A DNA stretch of 40,734 bases from an uncultured Pelagibacteraceae bacterium (lineage in GTDB: Bacteria > Pseudomonadota > Alphaproteobacteria > Pelagibacterales > Pelagibacteraceae). Each line of letters opens with the position of its first letter. The stretch's first letter is position 1. The notes beneath the pieces were generated by a model. It was not told the DNA's origin and did no database searches. It saw only the letters and a list, made by a program, of their open reading frames with translations. Below, piece after piece: positions 28,382-36,877 of the stretch. The DNA lies in assembly GCA_902583785.1 (NCBI GenBank), contig CACHXE010000005.1, forward strand, positions 1 to 40,734, written 5' to 3'. Position numbers and translations under genes: made by a program.

Positions 28382-28756
28382 ATGAGCAATAAATGGAATA
28401 GCGATTTAACTCCTGAGCAAAATTATATTCTCAAAGAAGAGGGTACTGAACCTCCAGGATCTAGCTCCTTAAATCAGGAAAAAAGAGAAGGCGATTATCA
28501 TTGCGCCGGATGTGGGGTTAAACTTTTTAGCTCAGAAATGAAGTACGAAAGTGGTTCTGGTTGGCCATCTTTTTTCTCATCCTTACCAGATGTATTTGAA
28601 ACTAAAACAGATACCCACATTGGTTATGAAAGAACAGAATATCATTGTAAAAAATGTGGCGGACATCATGGACATTTGTTCGATGATGGTCCTAAACCTA
28701 CGGGGAAAAGGTTCTGTAACAACGGTCTTTGCTTAGTATTTAAGCCTAAAAAATAA
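28382..28756 (+). CDS. msrB: Peptide-methionine (R)-S-oxide reductase MsrB
   Basis: Repairs methionine-R-sulfoxide in proteins. At 124 residues it is normal length. Structural zinc cysteines C41/C44 (CAGC) and C89/C92 (CKKC), the GSGWPSFF substrate motif at 58-65, HHGHLFDDGP at 95-104, and the catalytic cysteine C112 in RFCNNGLCL are all visible. C117 in that motif is an extra cysteine near the active site. It is divergent from metY. Its 3' end overlaps the convergent small membrane-protein gene by 11 bases. Confidence 0.94.
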   Translation: MSNKWNSDLTPEQNYILKEEGTEPPGSSSLNQEKREGDYHCAGCGVKLFSSEMKYESGSGWPSFFSSLPDVFETKTDTHIGYERTEYHCKKCGGHHGHLFDDGPKPTGKRFCNNGLCLVFKPKK

Positions 28757-29090
28757 TAAAATAAACAATAAAAAAAATAAGAGAATATTCTAAAACAGTC
28801 TTTGATTTTTCTAATTTATTTGCACCAAACCTGTTTTCTAAAAACTTTTTTGAAAAATAAAACATTAAATGAACTATAATAATAGATATACCAATTCCTA
28901 TCAAAGTTGCCTTAAAACTAAAATTTTTGTATCCAAAATAGCAAGCTAATATGAAAGTTATCCAAGATACTTTAGAAATAAAGACTTTAAATAAAATTGC
29001 TGTTTTTTTACTGAAAATAGACTGTGTCCTAATGAAAGAGTAGGACCAAATAAGACCTAGCAGAAAGCTTAAATATTTTATAATCATCAT
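28746..29090 (-). CDS. Hypothetical small membrane protein
   Basis: A 114-residue product with three or four hydrophobic helices (roughly 1-18, 40-57, 60-80 and 97-113) separated by short basic loops. No family is recognised. Codon composition resembles neighbouring genes, and it fills the space between msrB and ccdA exactly, overlapping the msrB end by 11 bases and starting 20 bases from the divergent ccdA. It is probably a real gene with unknown function. Confidence 0.6.
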   Translation of the reverse strand: MMIIKYLSFLLGLIWSYSFIRTQSIFSKKTAILFKVFISKVSWITFILACYFGYKNFSFKATLIGIGISIIIVHLMFYFSKKFLENRFGANKLEKSKTVLEYSLIFFIVYFIIF

Positions 29091-29110
29091 ATTAATAGTA
29101 TCATTATATT

Positions 29111-29824
29111 ATGTTAATTAAATCTTTCTTAGCTTTTGGTGCAGGCTTCATTAGTTTCTTATCTCCATGTGTTTTACCTTTAATACCTGGTTATATATCT
29201 TATATTTCTGGAGAAAGTCTTGGAGATATAGTCGAAAAACAAAAAAAAGTTATTTTAAAAACAGTTTTATTTTCTCTAGGCTTCTCACTCGTATTTATTA
29301 GTTTTGGAGCTACGGCATCTTTAATTGGAAATATATTGTTAGAAAACTCTAGTACTTTAAGAATAATTGCAGGAATTATAATAATAATTTTTTCTCTTCA
29401 ACTGATTGGTATTTTAAACCTTAATTTTTTAAACCAAGAAAAAAGATTTCAGACAAAAAATTACTCAAATAATTTGTTTTTTCCAGTTCTAGTAGGCGCA
29501 GCTTTTGGTTTCGGTTGGACACCATGTATTGGACCTGTACTTGGATCAATTTTAACGCTTGCAGCAGTTGAAAGTAGCATAGGAAAAGGAATTTTATTAT
29601 TAAGCTTCTATTCTTTAGGTTTAGCAATACCTTTCATCTTGTCAGGTTACGGCATTTCAAAATTCTTAGCATTTTCTAAAAATTTTAGAAAAAATATTAA
29701 AATCGTTTCTGTTACTGGAGGAGTAATTTTATTAATTACTGGAATATTAATTCTTACAAATAAATTACAAACTCTAGGCTATTTTATACTGGAAGCTATA
29801 CCGATACTTGGAAATTTAGGCTAA
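29111..29824 (+). CDS. ccdA: CcdA/DsbD-type thiol:disulfide membrane transporter
   Basis: Moves reducing equivalents from cytoplasmic thioredoxin across the inner membrane, for cytochrome c maturation or envelope thiol repair. The 237-residue product has six hydrophobic helices and the paired active-site motifs FLSPCVLPLIPGY (cysteine near residue 20) and GWTPCIGPVLG (near 138), which form the redox pair of CcdA. There is no DsbD-type periplasmic domain. Its 3' end overlaps the convergent glutaredoxin gene by 9 bases. Confidence 0.92.
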   Translation: MLIKSFLAFGAGFISFLSPCVLPLIPGYISYISGESLGDIVEKQKKVILKTVLFSLGFSLVFISFGATASLIGNILLENSSTLRIIAGIIIIIFSLQLIGILNLNFLNQEKRFQTKNYSNNLFFPVLVGAAFGFGWTPCIGPVLGSILTLAAVESSIGKGILLLSFYSLGLAIPFILSGYGISKFLAFSKNFRKNIKIVSVTGGVILLITGILILTNKLQTLGYFILEAIPILGNLG

Positions 29825-30070
29825 TAATTTATCTAATTCACCACTTTTATTAGCAGCTTGTAATTCAGCGTTGCCACCAACGTGATGATCACCTATGAAA
29901 ATTTGAGGTACAGAGGTTCGTCCTCCACTTTTTTTTAACATTTCTGCTCTTTTACTTTCATCTTCCCAAACATTTATTTCTTGGTAAGGAATTTTTTTTG
30001 AATCAAGTAACGCTCTTGCATAAACGCAATAAGGACAAGGATTACCAGTGTACATAACAACTTTTTTCAT
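29816..30070 (-). CDS. grxC: Glutaredoxin 3
   Basis: Small dithiol glutaredoxin of 84 residues for glutathione-dependent reduction. Active site C12-P-Y-C15 follows MKKVVMYTGN; the cis-proline motif TSVPQIFIG and the glutathione-binding GGNAEL are present. It is convergent with ccdA, and its start is 3 bases downstream of the TIGR03643-like gene on the same strand, implying co-transcription. Confidence 0.95.
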   Translation of the reverse strand: MKKVVMYTGNPCPYCVYARALLDSKKIPYQEINVWEDESKRAEMLKKSGGRTSVPQIFIGDHHVGGNAELQAANKSGELDKLLA

Positions 30071-30072
30071 AA

Positions 30073-30369
30073 CTAATATATATCACTAATTCTAATTTTT
30101 TCTCTCATTTTTTTTCTTTCGAGTTTAAATTTTTTCCTATGTTTTATACTCGTCTTGTGAACTCTTTTCCTCCACAGCCTAAATGAACTAGGTTTTAAGT
30201 TTCTTCTCATTATTTTTATTACTTGAGATTCATTTTTTCCTGTTTTCTTTTCTATTTCCTCAAATGTAATACGGTCTGCCCAACCTGCCCAAATTATCCA
30301 ATCTTCATTATATTTTCTTGGCTCTGGATTTTTAACTCTTGTTTCTGGAATTAAGCTTCTTTTCTTCAT
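30073..30369 (-). CDS. TIGR03643/DUF2805-like protein
   Basis: A 98-residue basic protein whose core IIWAGWADRITFEEIEKKTGKNESQVIKIMRRNLKPSSFRLWRKRVHKTSIKHRKK fits TIGR03643 (DUF2805): a helix-turn-helix-like segment and a strongly conserved LKPSSFRLWRKRV. The biochemical role is not known; nucleic-acid binding is plausible from the charge and fold. The gene overlaps nothing but is only 21 bases from the divergent LysE-family gene, so their promoters must overlap. Confidence 0.82.
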   Translation of the reverse strand: MKKRSLIPETRVKNPEPRKYNEDWIIWAGWADRITFEEIEKKTGKNESQVIKIMRRNLKPSSFRLWRKRVHKTSIKHRKKFKLERKKMREKIRISDIY

Positions 30370-30390
30370 TAAAAAATATATAGTAATTAA

Positions 30391-30999
30391 ATGTTTCCCG
30401 AAAACTACTTCATTTATATTCAGTTGTTGCTGTTTTATTTTATAACCCCCGGACCTCCTAGAGTTATTATTGTCACAAATACAATCAATTACGGTTTAAA
30501 AAAATCTGTTTGGACAGCTCTTGGTGATATATCTGCTAATTTTGTTCAAGCATCACTAACCACTTTTGTTATAGGAAGTTTACTAATAGACAATCCTGAT
30601 ATTTATGTTTACTTCAAATGGGCTGGAATTTCATACGTTTTGTATCTTGCTTACGAAACTTTTTCCTTAAAAATCAAACAAGCAGATAAAAACACAAAAC
30701 CTACCAAAAGTAATTTTGCAATGTACAGAGACGGATTTTTAGTTGCAGGCCTCAGTCCTAAAGCTTTAGTTTTTTTTGGAACAATATTTATAACGTTCAT
30801 TAATTTTGACGGAAACGTAATCTCTCAATTTTTAATTTTAATTATTACTTGGATGTCTTTAGATTTCTTAAGTTTAATGATGTATGGACTTGCCGCTAGA
30901 AAAATTGCGATATGGCTTAAAGGTAACCCTAGGTTACTAAATACAATCTCAGCGTGTGTATTAATTATCATTGCGATACTTGTTGCAGTCAGAACTTAA
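30391..30999 (+). CDS. LysE/RhtB-family amino-acid exporter
   Basis: Inner-membrane translocator of 202 residues with about six hydrophobic helices. The family signature near the N-terminus is FITPGPPRVIIVTNTINYGLK (usually PGPxxxxVxxxxxxxGxxxG), then WAGISYVLYLAYETF and the GLSPKALVFFGTIFITF segment. It probably exports an amino acid or homoserine-like compound, substrate unknown. The second proline in PGPP is a slight departure from the usual sequence. Confidence 0.87.
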   Translation: MFPENYFIYIQLLLFYFITPGPPRVIIVTNTINYGLKKSVWTALGDISANFVQASLTTFVIGSLLIDNPDIYVYFKWAGISYVLYLAYETFSLKIKQADKNTKPTKSNFAMYRDGFLVAGLSPKALVFFGTIFITFINFDGNVISQFLILIITWMSLDFLSLMMYGLAARKIAIWLKGNPRLLNTISACVLIIIAILVAVRT

Positions 31000-31018
31000 C
31001 TTTTTTCATTTTAACCTG

Positions 31019-31047
31019 TTGTCTAAAAAGAGAAAAATTGTTTTAAT
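31019..31047 (+). promoter_or_regulatory. Candidate promoter for the binding-protein gene
   Basis: TTGTCT (31019-31024), 17-base spacer, TTTAAT (31042-31047), then an AT-rich leader with a repeated TTAA unit (31053-31071) and a strong AAAGGGGGA ribosome site before the ATG at 31084. The -10 match is imperfect and AT bias lowers confidence. Confidence 0.4.
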
Positions 31048-31083
31048 AATTTAAATTAATTAATTAATTAAAGGGGGAAACAA

Positions 31084-32325
31084 ATGAATAAAATAGCAAA
31101 ACTATTTATTACATTTATTTCAGCTGTTACTTTAGCATTAGCAAGTATCACTTCTTCTTTCGCAAAAGTTGAAGACGGTATGATAGTGTTAGGTTCTGCG
31201 ATATCTCTTACAGGAAAATACTCTTCTAACGGAGTTCACACTCAAAACGGTTACAACATGGCCGTTGATAGAATTAACAAAATGGGTGGCGTAAAAGTTG
31301 GAGGAAAAAGTTATAAATTTGAAATTATCTATTACGATGATGAATCAAATCCTAAAAGAGCTGCTCAGTTAGCTGAAAGACTAATTAAACAAGACGGCGT
31401 TCATTATATGCTTGGACCATACAGTTCAGGTTTAACGAAAGCCATTGCACCAGTAACCGAGAAATACAAAATTCCTATGGTTGAAGCTAACGGTGCATCA
31501 AGATCTTTATTTACAAAAGGATACAAATATTTGTTCGCGGTGTTATCACCAGCTAACCAATACCTTGAAGTAGCAATAGATCTTGCAGTCGAAAAAAATG
31601 GTGGAAAGCCAGTAAAAATTGCACAAGCATTTGAACAAGATGCTTTCTCACAAGACGTGAGACTAGGTATCTTAGATGCTGCAAAAAGAACTGGATCTAA
31701 AATCATAATTGATGACAAACTACCAAAAGAGCTAAATGATATGGCTGCTACATTGGCAAAAGTAAAAGCTACTAAGCCAGATGTACTAGTAGTATCAGGG
31801 CACACAAAAGGTGCATTAACTGCAATCAGACAAATATCTGAAATGAAAGTTGATGTTCCAATGTTAGCGATGACACACTGCGATGCTGCAAAACTTTCTA
31901 AACAACACGGAAAGAAATCAGAGTATGCATTGTGCGCTTCTCAATGGCATAAAAACTTAAGCTACAAAGATAAATTCTTTGGAAGTGGTAAGAAGTATGA
32001 CAAAGACTTTAAAAAAGAATTTGGTTATGCTCCACCTTACCAATCAGCTGAGTCATCTGCCGCTTTACTAGTGTTCAAAGATGCGTTCGAAAGAGCTGAT
32101 TCTTTTGACAGAGATAAAGTAAGAGATGCTTTAAAAGCTACAGAGATGCAAACTTTCTATGGAAACATTAAATTTGGTCCTGGCGGTCAGAATGTTGCTA
32201 AGCCAATGATCTTGTTCCAAGTAAGATGCAAAGGTGATACGTGTGAGAATAAAGTTGTTGCTCCAACAAAATGGGCTTCTGACAAATTCTTTCACCCGAT
32301 CCCTAAGTGGTCTGAAAGAGGTTAA
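31084..32325 (+). CDS. Branched-chain amino acid-type ABC transporter substrate-binding protein
   Basis: Periplasmic receptor of the LivJ/Peripla_BP_6 family, 413 residues. Signal peptide 1-27, cleavage at SFA-KVE. The mature protein begins with the expected GSAISLTGKYSSNG, then GYNMAVDRINKMGGVKVGGK and YYDDESNPKRAAQLAERLI, all typical of the first lobe. A pair of cysteines near the C-terminus (VRCKGDTCEN) probably forms a disulfide. An exceptionally strong ribosome site and a following terminator suggest the receptor is made in excess over the permease. The actual ligand (leucine-type amino acid, amide or another small carboxylate) is not fixed by sequence. Confidence 0.92.
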   Translation: MNKIAKLFITFISAVTLALASITSSFAKVEDGMIVLGSAISLTGKYSSNGVHTQNGYNMAVDRINKMGGVKVGGKSYKFEIIYYDDESNPKRAAQLAERLIKQDGVHYMLGPYSSGLTKAIAPVTEKYKIPMVEANGASRSLFTKGYKYLFAVLSPANQYLEVAIDLAVEKNGGKPVKIAQAFEQDAFSQDVRLGILDAAKRTGSKIIIDDKLPKELNDMAATLAKVKATKPDVLVVSGHTKGALTAIRQISEMKVDVPMLAMTHCDAAKLSKQHGKKSEYALCASQWHKNLSYKDKFFGSGKKYDKDFKKEFGYAPPYQSAESSAALLVFKDAFERADSFDRDKVRDALKATEMQTFYGNIKFGPGGQNVAKPMILFQVRCKGDTCENKVVAPTKWASDKFFHPIPKWSERG

Positions 32326-32346
32326 TACTTTTTAAGTATATTATTA

Positions 32347-32380
32347 AATGCCCCCTAAATTTTAGGGGGCATTTTTTTTA
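32347..32380 (+). terminator. Intra-operon intrinsic terminator after the binding protein
   Basis: ATGCCCCCTA (32348-32357) pairs with TAGGGGGCAT (32363-32372) around AATTT, followed by a run of eight Ts. It lies between the binding-protein gene and livH, 10 bases before the livH ATG, so partial read-through would set a high receptor-to-permease ratio. Confidence 0.93.
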
Positions 32381-32389
32381 AAAGGTTTT

Positions 32390-33283
32390 ATGGATTTTTT
32401 GATTTTTCAAGTTCCAATGTTAATGGTCCAAGCTTCATTGGACGGAATTCTATTAGGAATTTTATTTGCGCTAATTGCCTACGGAATGGCACTCCAGTGG
32501 GGAGTAATGAATATAATTAATATTGCACAAGGTGATTTAGTAATACTCGGAGGTTATATTGCTTACACTATGTATCTTGCTGGAATTCATCCAGCTTGGG
32601 GAGTTATTGTTTCTCCAATTATAATGTATTTTGTTGGCTGGGCACTTTATAAGTTAGTAATTAACAAAGTTGTGGATCGAGACTTATTTATTTCAATTTT
32701 AGCAACTTTCGGTATCGCAATTGTATTTCAACAGTTAATGAATTTTATTTTTGGAGCAGACGTAGTTGTGGCACAGTCTGAATATGGAACAACAATGCTA
32801 TTTGATAATTCAGTTACACTACCAAATTCAAAAATATTTTCTGCCTTTGTAAGTCTTGCATACGCAGTAGCTTTGGTTATTTATATGAAAAAATCTAAAC
32901 TTGGACGAGCCATAAGAGCTACAGCACAAAATGCTAGAGCGGCAAAAATTCTTGGTGTGGATACTGAAAAAGTTTACGCAGCAACTTTTGGCATTAATGC
33001 TGCGTTATGTGGGATTGCAGGAGCTCTAATTTCAATCACTCTTACTCTTCATCCGTACGTAGGACTTCCTTATACAGTTAGATCGTTCATGATAGTTATT
33101 GTAGCAGGTCTTGGTAATTTACCGGCGGTTGCAATTTCAGGAATGGGATTAGGATTATTTGAAGAGTTTGCAGATTATATTTTAGGAACAGAATTTAGAA
33201 TTGGTGCAGTATTTATGCTGCTAGTCTTCATATTAGTTTACAGAAGATTCAAACTTTCAAAGAAAAGAGAGTATTTAAAATGA
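32390..33283 (+). CDS. livH: Branched-chain amino acid ABC transporter permease LivH
   Basis: Inner-membrane permease of 297 residues with about eight helices. Family features: GILFALIAYGMALQWGVMNIINIAQGDLVILGGY near the start, KSKLGRAIRATAQNARAAKILGVDTEKVYAATFGINAALCGIAGAL (the cytoplasmic coupling loop), and the late GNLPAVAISGMGLGLFE. An AAAAGG ribosome site lies inside the end of the preceding terminator's T-run region. The start of livM overlaps its stop by 4 bases. Confidence 0.94.
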   Translation: MDFLIFQVPMLMVQASLDGILLGILFALIAYGMALQWGVMNIINIAQGDLVILGGYIAYTMYLAGIHPAWGVIVSPIIMYFVGWALYKLVINKVVDRDLFISILATFGIAIVFQQLMNFIFGADVVVAQSEYGTTMLFDNSVTLPNSKIFSAFVSLAYAVALVIYMKKSKLGRAIRATAQNARAAKILGVDTEKVYAATFGINAALCGIAGALISITLTLHPYVGLPYTVRSFMIVIVAGLGNLPAVAISGMGLGLFEEFADYILGTEFRIGAVFMLLVFILVYRRFKLSKKREYLK

Positions 33284-34335
33284 AACAAAAAGATTTAATT
33301 TTATATTCTGGTTTAATTATTTTAGGTTTAGCAGCACCCTATTTATTTTCTGCTTTTAAAGTTCAGCTTACATATCTTTGTGTCTTGATTGTTCTGGCGA
33401 TGACTTGGAATTTACAAGGTGGAGAAATGGGCTACAATAGTTTTGGAAATATCCTTTTCTACGGTCTTGGAATGTATTTAACAGCATCAGTTCAAGTAGG
33501 AATGTTTTTTCCATTAGCGGAATGGACGGAAAGTGGTGGAGAAAAAACATTCGTGCATACTACAGCACAATATTTTCAAGGAATAGGTGTTGGTTTATTA
33601 GTTGCAGCTATTATTCCAGCATTAGTCGCGGGTGCTATTGGTTATGCTATTTTAGGTTTGCGAGGACATTACTTTGCTATTTGTACTTTAGGTTTAGGGA
33701 TCGCAGCAGGAGAAATTGCTGGAGGGATAGAAATTATTGGAGCTGGTCAAGGTTTTACGACACCACCTTTTCCTGCAGAAATAGTTGATCCTGAAGCAAG
33801 AGGAAAATTTTTCTACTTTACAAGTTTTATTGTATTAGTTTTAGCATTTATTTTTGTAAAATATATTTACGGTTCCAGATTTAGATTAATTTTAAATGCG
33901 ATAAGAGATAACGAAGATAAAGCAGAGGCAATGGGTATTCAAACAATGAAATATAAAATTGTTGGTTGGATGGTATCTGCATTTTTCTGTGGTCTTGCCG
34001 GTGGAATTATGGGTGGATTAATTGGATATATAGATTCTACAGATGTTGCATTTGATGGAAGAGAGATGGGAGTGTTTATGGTCCTAATGGCAATACTTGG
34101 TGGAAAAGGAACTTTGTGGGGACCAATTATTGGTGCAACTTTATTCCATTTCTTCAAAGAAGGTCTTTGGACTTTTATATTAGGCTGGCAATATGTTGCC
34201 TTAGGAGTTTTGATTGTTGTAATCGTAATTTATTTCCCAGAGGGATTAATGGGCTGGTTAAGAGAAAAATATCCTGAAAGATTTGGGGAAGTTATAGATG
34301 AAAAAGATCGTAAATCACAGGTGGAATTAAAATGA
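33280..34335 (+). CDS. livM: Branched-chain amino acid ABC transporter permease LivM
   Basis: Second permease, 351 residues, with about nine hydrophobic segments. The coupling loop GSRFRLILNAIRDNEDKAEAMGIQTMKYKIVGWMVSAFFCGLAGG is typical, as is GGKGTLWGPIIGATLF near the C-terminus. An insertion of about 25 residues between helices 2 and 4 (PLAEWTESGGEKTFVHTTAQYF) gives a longer periplasmic loop than in E. coli LivM. Both ends overlap neighbours by 4 bases (ATGA), so it is translationally coupled with livH and livG. Confidence 0.94.
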   Translation: MKQKDLILYSGLIILGLAAPYLFSAFKVQLTYLCVLIVLAMTWNLQGGEMGYNSFGNILFYGLGMYLTASVQVGMFFPLAEWTESGGEKTFVHTTAQYFQGIGVGLLVAAIIPALVAGAIGYAILGLRGHYFAICTLGLGIAAGEIAGGIEIIGAGQGFTTPPFPAEIVDPEARGKFFYFTSFIVLVLAFIFVKYIYGSRFRLILNAIRDNEDKAEAMGIQTMKYKIVGWMVSAFFCGLAGGIMGGLIGYIDSTDVAFDGREMGVFMVLMAILGGKGTLWGPIIGATLFHFFKEGLWTFILGWQYVALGVLIVVIVIYFPEGLMGWLREKYPERFGEVIDEKDRKSQVELK

Positions 34336-35066
34336 GTCTTTTAGAAGTAAAAAATGTAAGCAAATCTTTTGGAGGTGTGAAAGCTAATGTAGACATTTCT
34401 GTTTCCGTGGAGCAAGGATCAATAGTTGGCTTAATCGGACCAAACGGTTCTGGTAAAACAACATTATTTAATTCAATCGTTGGAACTCATCCAATTGATC
34501 AGGGGTCTATCGTCTTTAATAATACTGAGGTTTCAGAAATGCCTGTCCCTGCAGTAGCTAAATTGGGATTGTTAAGAACATTTCAGCAAACAAGAATTTA
34601 TTCTAAACTTAATTGCGTAGAAAATATGTTAATTAGCCATAAGGCCAGTGACTCAGGCTTTATATTTGCAAAAATTCCTACTGAGCTTACCGAAAAAGCA
34701 GAAAATCTTTTAAACTTTGTAGGACTCTATCAAAAAAGAAATTTAAGAGGAGGAGATTTATCATTTGGCCAGCAAAAACTTTTAGAATTAGCAATGGCAT
34801 TAATGAATGAGCCTAAAATGTTATTATTAGATGAACCTACAGCAGGTATTAACCCAACCTTAATAAATGGAATTATAGATAGACTTATAAAAGTTAATAA
34901 AGATTATGGAATTACACTGTTAGTAATAGAGCATAATATGAAAGTTATAATGAGTTTAGCCCAAAGTATTTTTTGTTTAGCTCATGGAAAACTTTTAGCG
35001 GAAGGCTCACCAGATCAAATTAAAAATGATAAGCGAGTTGTTGATGCTTATTTAGGAGCGCAATAA
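34332..35066 (+). CDS. livG: Branched-chain amino acid ABC transporter ATPase LivG
   Basis: Cytoplasmic ATPase of 244 residues. Walker A GPNGSGKT at 36-43, LRTFQQTRIY Q-loop at 81-90, signature LSFGQQ at 143-148, Walker B LLLDEP at 164-169 followed by TAGINP, and the switch histidine in VIEHNM. LSFGQQ is the form expected of LivG in place of LSGGQ. It overlaps livM by 4 bases and livF by one base. Confidence 0.95.
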   Translation: MSLLEVKNVSKSFGGVKANVDISVSVEQGSIVGLIGPNGSGKTTLFNSIVGTHPIDQGSIVFNNTEVSEMPVPAVAKLGLLRTFQQTRIYSKLNCVENMLISHKASDSGFIFAKIPTELTEKAENLLNFVGLYQKRNLRGGDLSFGQQKLLELAMALMNEPKMLLLDEPTAGINPTLINGIIDRLIKVNKDYGITLLVIEHNMKVIMSLAQSIFCLAHGKLLAEGSPDQIKNDKRVVDAYLGAQ

Positions 35067-35851
35067 TGGCAAATCAATACGAAGTATTAGGGAAAGCACC
35101 AGATATTAAAGATCTACAAAAACTTTCTGGATCTAACTTGCATTTACAAATTAAAAACTTAAATGCTGGTTATGGTAAAATGGAAATACTTCATAACTTT
35201 GATTTATTAGTAGATAAAGCTCAATCATTATGTCTAATAGGGCCGAATGGCGCAGGAAAATCTACGATACTTCATTCTATTTATGGTTTTACAAATATTT
35301 TTTCAGGAAAAATAGAAATTGATGGAAATGAGATTACCAAACTTACACCAGCCCAAAAATTAAAAAGTTGCGGAATAGCCTATATTCTTCAAGACAATTC
35401 AGTATTTCCAGATATGACAGTTGAAGAAAATTTATTAATGGGTGGCTACATCAAAGATAAAACAGAAGAGTCTTATGCTGAAGCTAAAAGAGTTTTAGAG
35501 AAGTATGAAAGATTAAATAAAAGACGAAACCAACCTGCAAAAGTTTTATCAGGCGGAGAAAGAAGACTTCTTGAAATTTCAAGAGCTTTAGTAATGCGTC
35601 CATCAATTCTTTTGGTGGATGAACCTTCGATAGGCCTAGAACCAAGATACATTGAAATGGTTTTTGAAATTTTAGAAGATCTTCAAAAAAATGAAAAGAA
35701 AACTATTATCATGGTTGAACAGAACGCAAAAAAAGGATTAGAATTCGCTGACATTGGTTATGTTTTAGTTTCTGGACAAACTGCTATTGTTGGAAAAGGA
35801 AATGATCTATTAAAAAATCCTGATGTAGGAAGATTATTTCTTGGCGGTTAA
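35066..35851 (+). CDS. livF: Branched-chain amino acid ABC transporter ATPase LivF
   Basis: Second ATPase, 261 residues. Walker A GPNGAGKS at 59-66, signature LSGGE at 161-165, Walker B LLVDEP at 182-187 with SIGLEP, and VEQNAKKGLEFAD with the LivF-typical VEQN (no switch histidine) motif. A roughly 25-residue N-terminal extension (ANQYEVLGKAPDIKDLQKLSG) precedes the usual start of the fold. A TAATG overlap leads into azlC, tying the exporter-like pair to the ABC operon. Confidence 0.94.
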   Translation: MANQYEVLGKAPDIKDLQKLSGSNLHLQIKNLNAGYGKMEILHNFDLLVDKAQSLCLIGPNGAGKSTILHSIYGFTNIFSGKIEIDGNEITKLTPAQKLKSCGIAYILQDNSVFPDMTVEENLLMGGYIKDKTEESYAEAKRVLEKYERLNKRRNQPAKVLSGGERRLLEISRALVMRPSILLVDEPSIGLEPRYIEMVFEILEDLQKNEKKTIIMVEQNAKKGLEFADIGYVLVSGQTAIVGKGNDLLKNPDVGRLFLGG

Positions 35852-36552
35852 TGATAAGATCTGGATTTTATTTAAAAGGTTTATTTTCAGTAAGATCTGT
35901 AGATAGTCCAGCAATTGCTCTAGGTTGTAGTTTTCTTGCAATTGGAGCATTATTAAAAAATATTGGATTTAATCTTCAACAAAGTTTTTTTTCGACATTC
36001 TTTACTTACGCATTGCCTGGACAATTAGTAATGGCCGAGTCTTTTTTAGTTGGAGCCTCGTTGGTAAATATTTTTATAGGAGTTTGGTTGGTAAATGCCC
36101 GTTTATTTCCCATGGCTGTTTCGATGTTTCCATTATTAAAAAGTAAAAAACAGCCAAAATGGAAATATTATATTTCTTGTCATTTTCTTGCAGTTTCCTC
36201 TTGGCTAATAATGAAAAAAGATTACAGAACTATTAACGAGGATTATAGAATAGATTTTTGGATGGGTATTGGAACAGCGACTTGGTCTATTGCAATTGTT
36301 TCAACGGTTTTAGGTTTTTTAATTTCTGATTATTTAAGCAAAGATATGATGATTGGTCTTGCAATTGTAAATCCTGTTTATTTTTTCTGTATGTTACTAG
36401 GTTCAATGAAAAATGTTGTTATTGGAACTTCGGTTATTCTAGGAACAATTCTTGGACCAGCTTTTTACTTAATTTCACCTGAATGGTGCATTTTATATGG
36501 CGGTGTAACTGCTGGTGTAATTGCTTTTTTTGTTGGTGAGCTCAATGACTGA
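35851..36552 (+). CDS. azlC: AzlC family branched-chain amino acid exporter, large subunit
   Basis: Inner-membrane protein of 233 residues with five or six helices. AzlC pattern: DSPAIALGCSFLAIGALLKNIGFN, the FTYALPGQLVMAESFLVGASLVNIFIGVWLVNARLFPMAV core, and a membrane-rich C-terminus. AzlC and AzlD together form a branched-chain amino acid exporter. It overlaps livF by one base and azlD by 8. Having an exporter translated with an importer of the same broad substrate class is notable. Confidence 0.87.
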   Translation: MIRSGFYLKGLFSVRSVDSPAIALGCSFLAIGALLKNIGFNLQQSFFSTFFTYALPGQLVMAESFLVGASLVNIFIGVWLVNARLFPMAVSMFPLLKSKKQPKWKYYISCHFLAVSSWLIMKKDYRTINEDYRIDFWMGIGTATWSIAIVSTVLGFLISDYLSKDMMIGLAIVNPVYFFCMLLGSMKNVVIGTSVILGTILGPAFYLISPEWCILYGGVTAGVIAFFVGELND

Positions 36553-36877
36553 TTTATATTCAAATATTTTTTTAGTCATAGCAGTTACTTCCATTGCAAC
36601 ATATCTATCTAGATCTTTAGGGGTTTTATTTTCAGAGAGAATTAATATGAATTCTAAAATATTCAGATTATTTGACTGTGTAGCCTATTCAACTTTAGCA
36701 GCTTTAATTTCTAAAGTTGTAGTTTTTCCAGCAGGAGACCTTGTTGAAGCAAGCAATTTAATAAGATTAATAGTAGTTTTTGTTTGTGTAGCAGTATTTT
36801 TTATAGCAAAAAGAAACCTTGTCTACCCCACGGTTCTATCTGCTATACTTTTGACTGTTTTAATTAAAATTGTATGA
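36545..36877 (+). CDS. azlD: AzlD family branched-chain amino acid exporter, small subunit
   Basis: A 110-residue membrane protein with about four helices, partner of AzlC. The start is the ATG at 36545 within the azlC end (8-base overlap); an in-frame upstream start at 36521 would only lengthen the overlap. The AzlD pattern is visible: AVTSIATYLSRSLGVLFSERI, FDCVAYSTLAALISKVV, and the glycine-poor C-terminal helix pair. It overlaps the next gene's start by 4 bases. Confidence 0.85.
   Translation: MTDLYSNIFLVIAVTSIATYLSRSLGVLFSERINMNSKIFRLFDCVAYSTLAALISKVVVFPAGDLVEASNLIRLIVVFVCVAVFFIAKRNLVYPTVLSAILLTVLIKIV

Noticed and set aside
31053..31071. Repeated TTAA units before the binding-protein gene
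   Set aside because: Simple AT-rich repetition common in this base composition; no evidence of function beyond an unstructured leader.
31404..31805. 133-residue minus-strand frame inside the binding-protein gene
   Set aside because: Antisense shadow; the plus-strand translation is a clear periplasmic binding protein.
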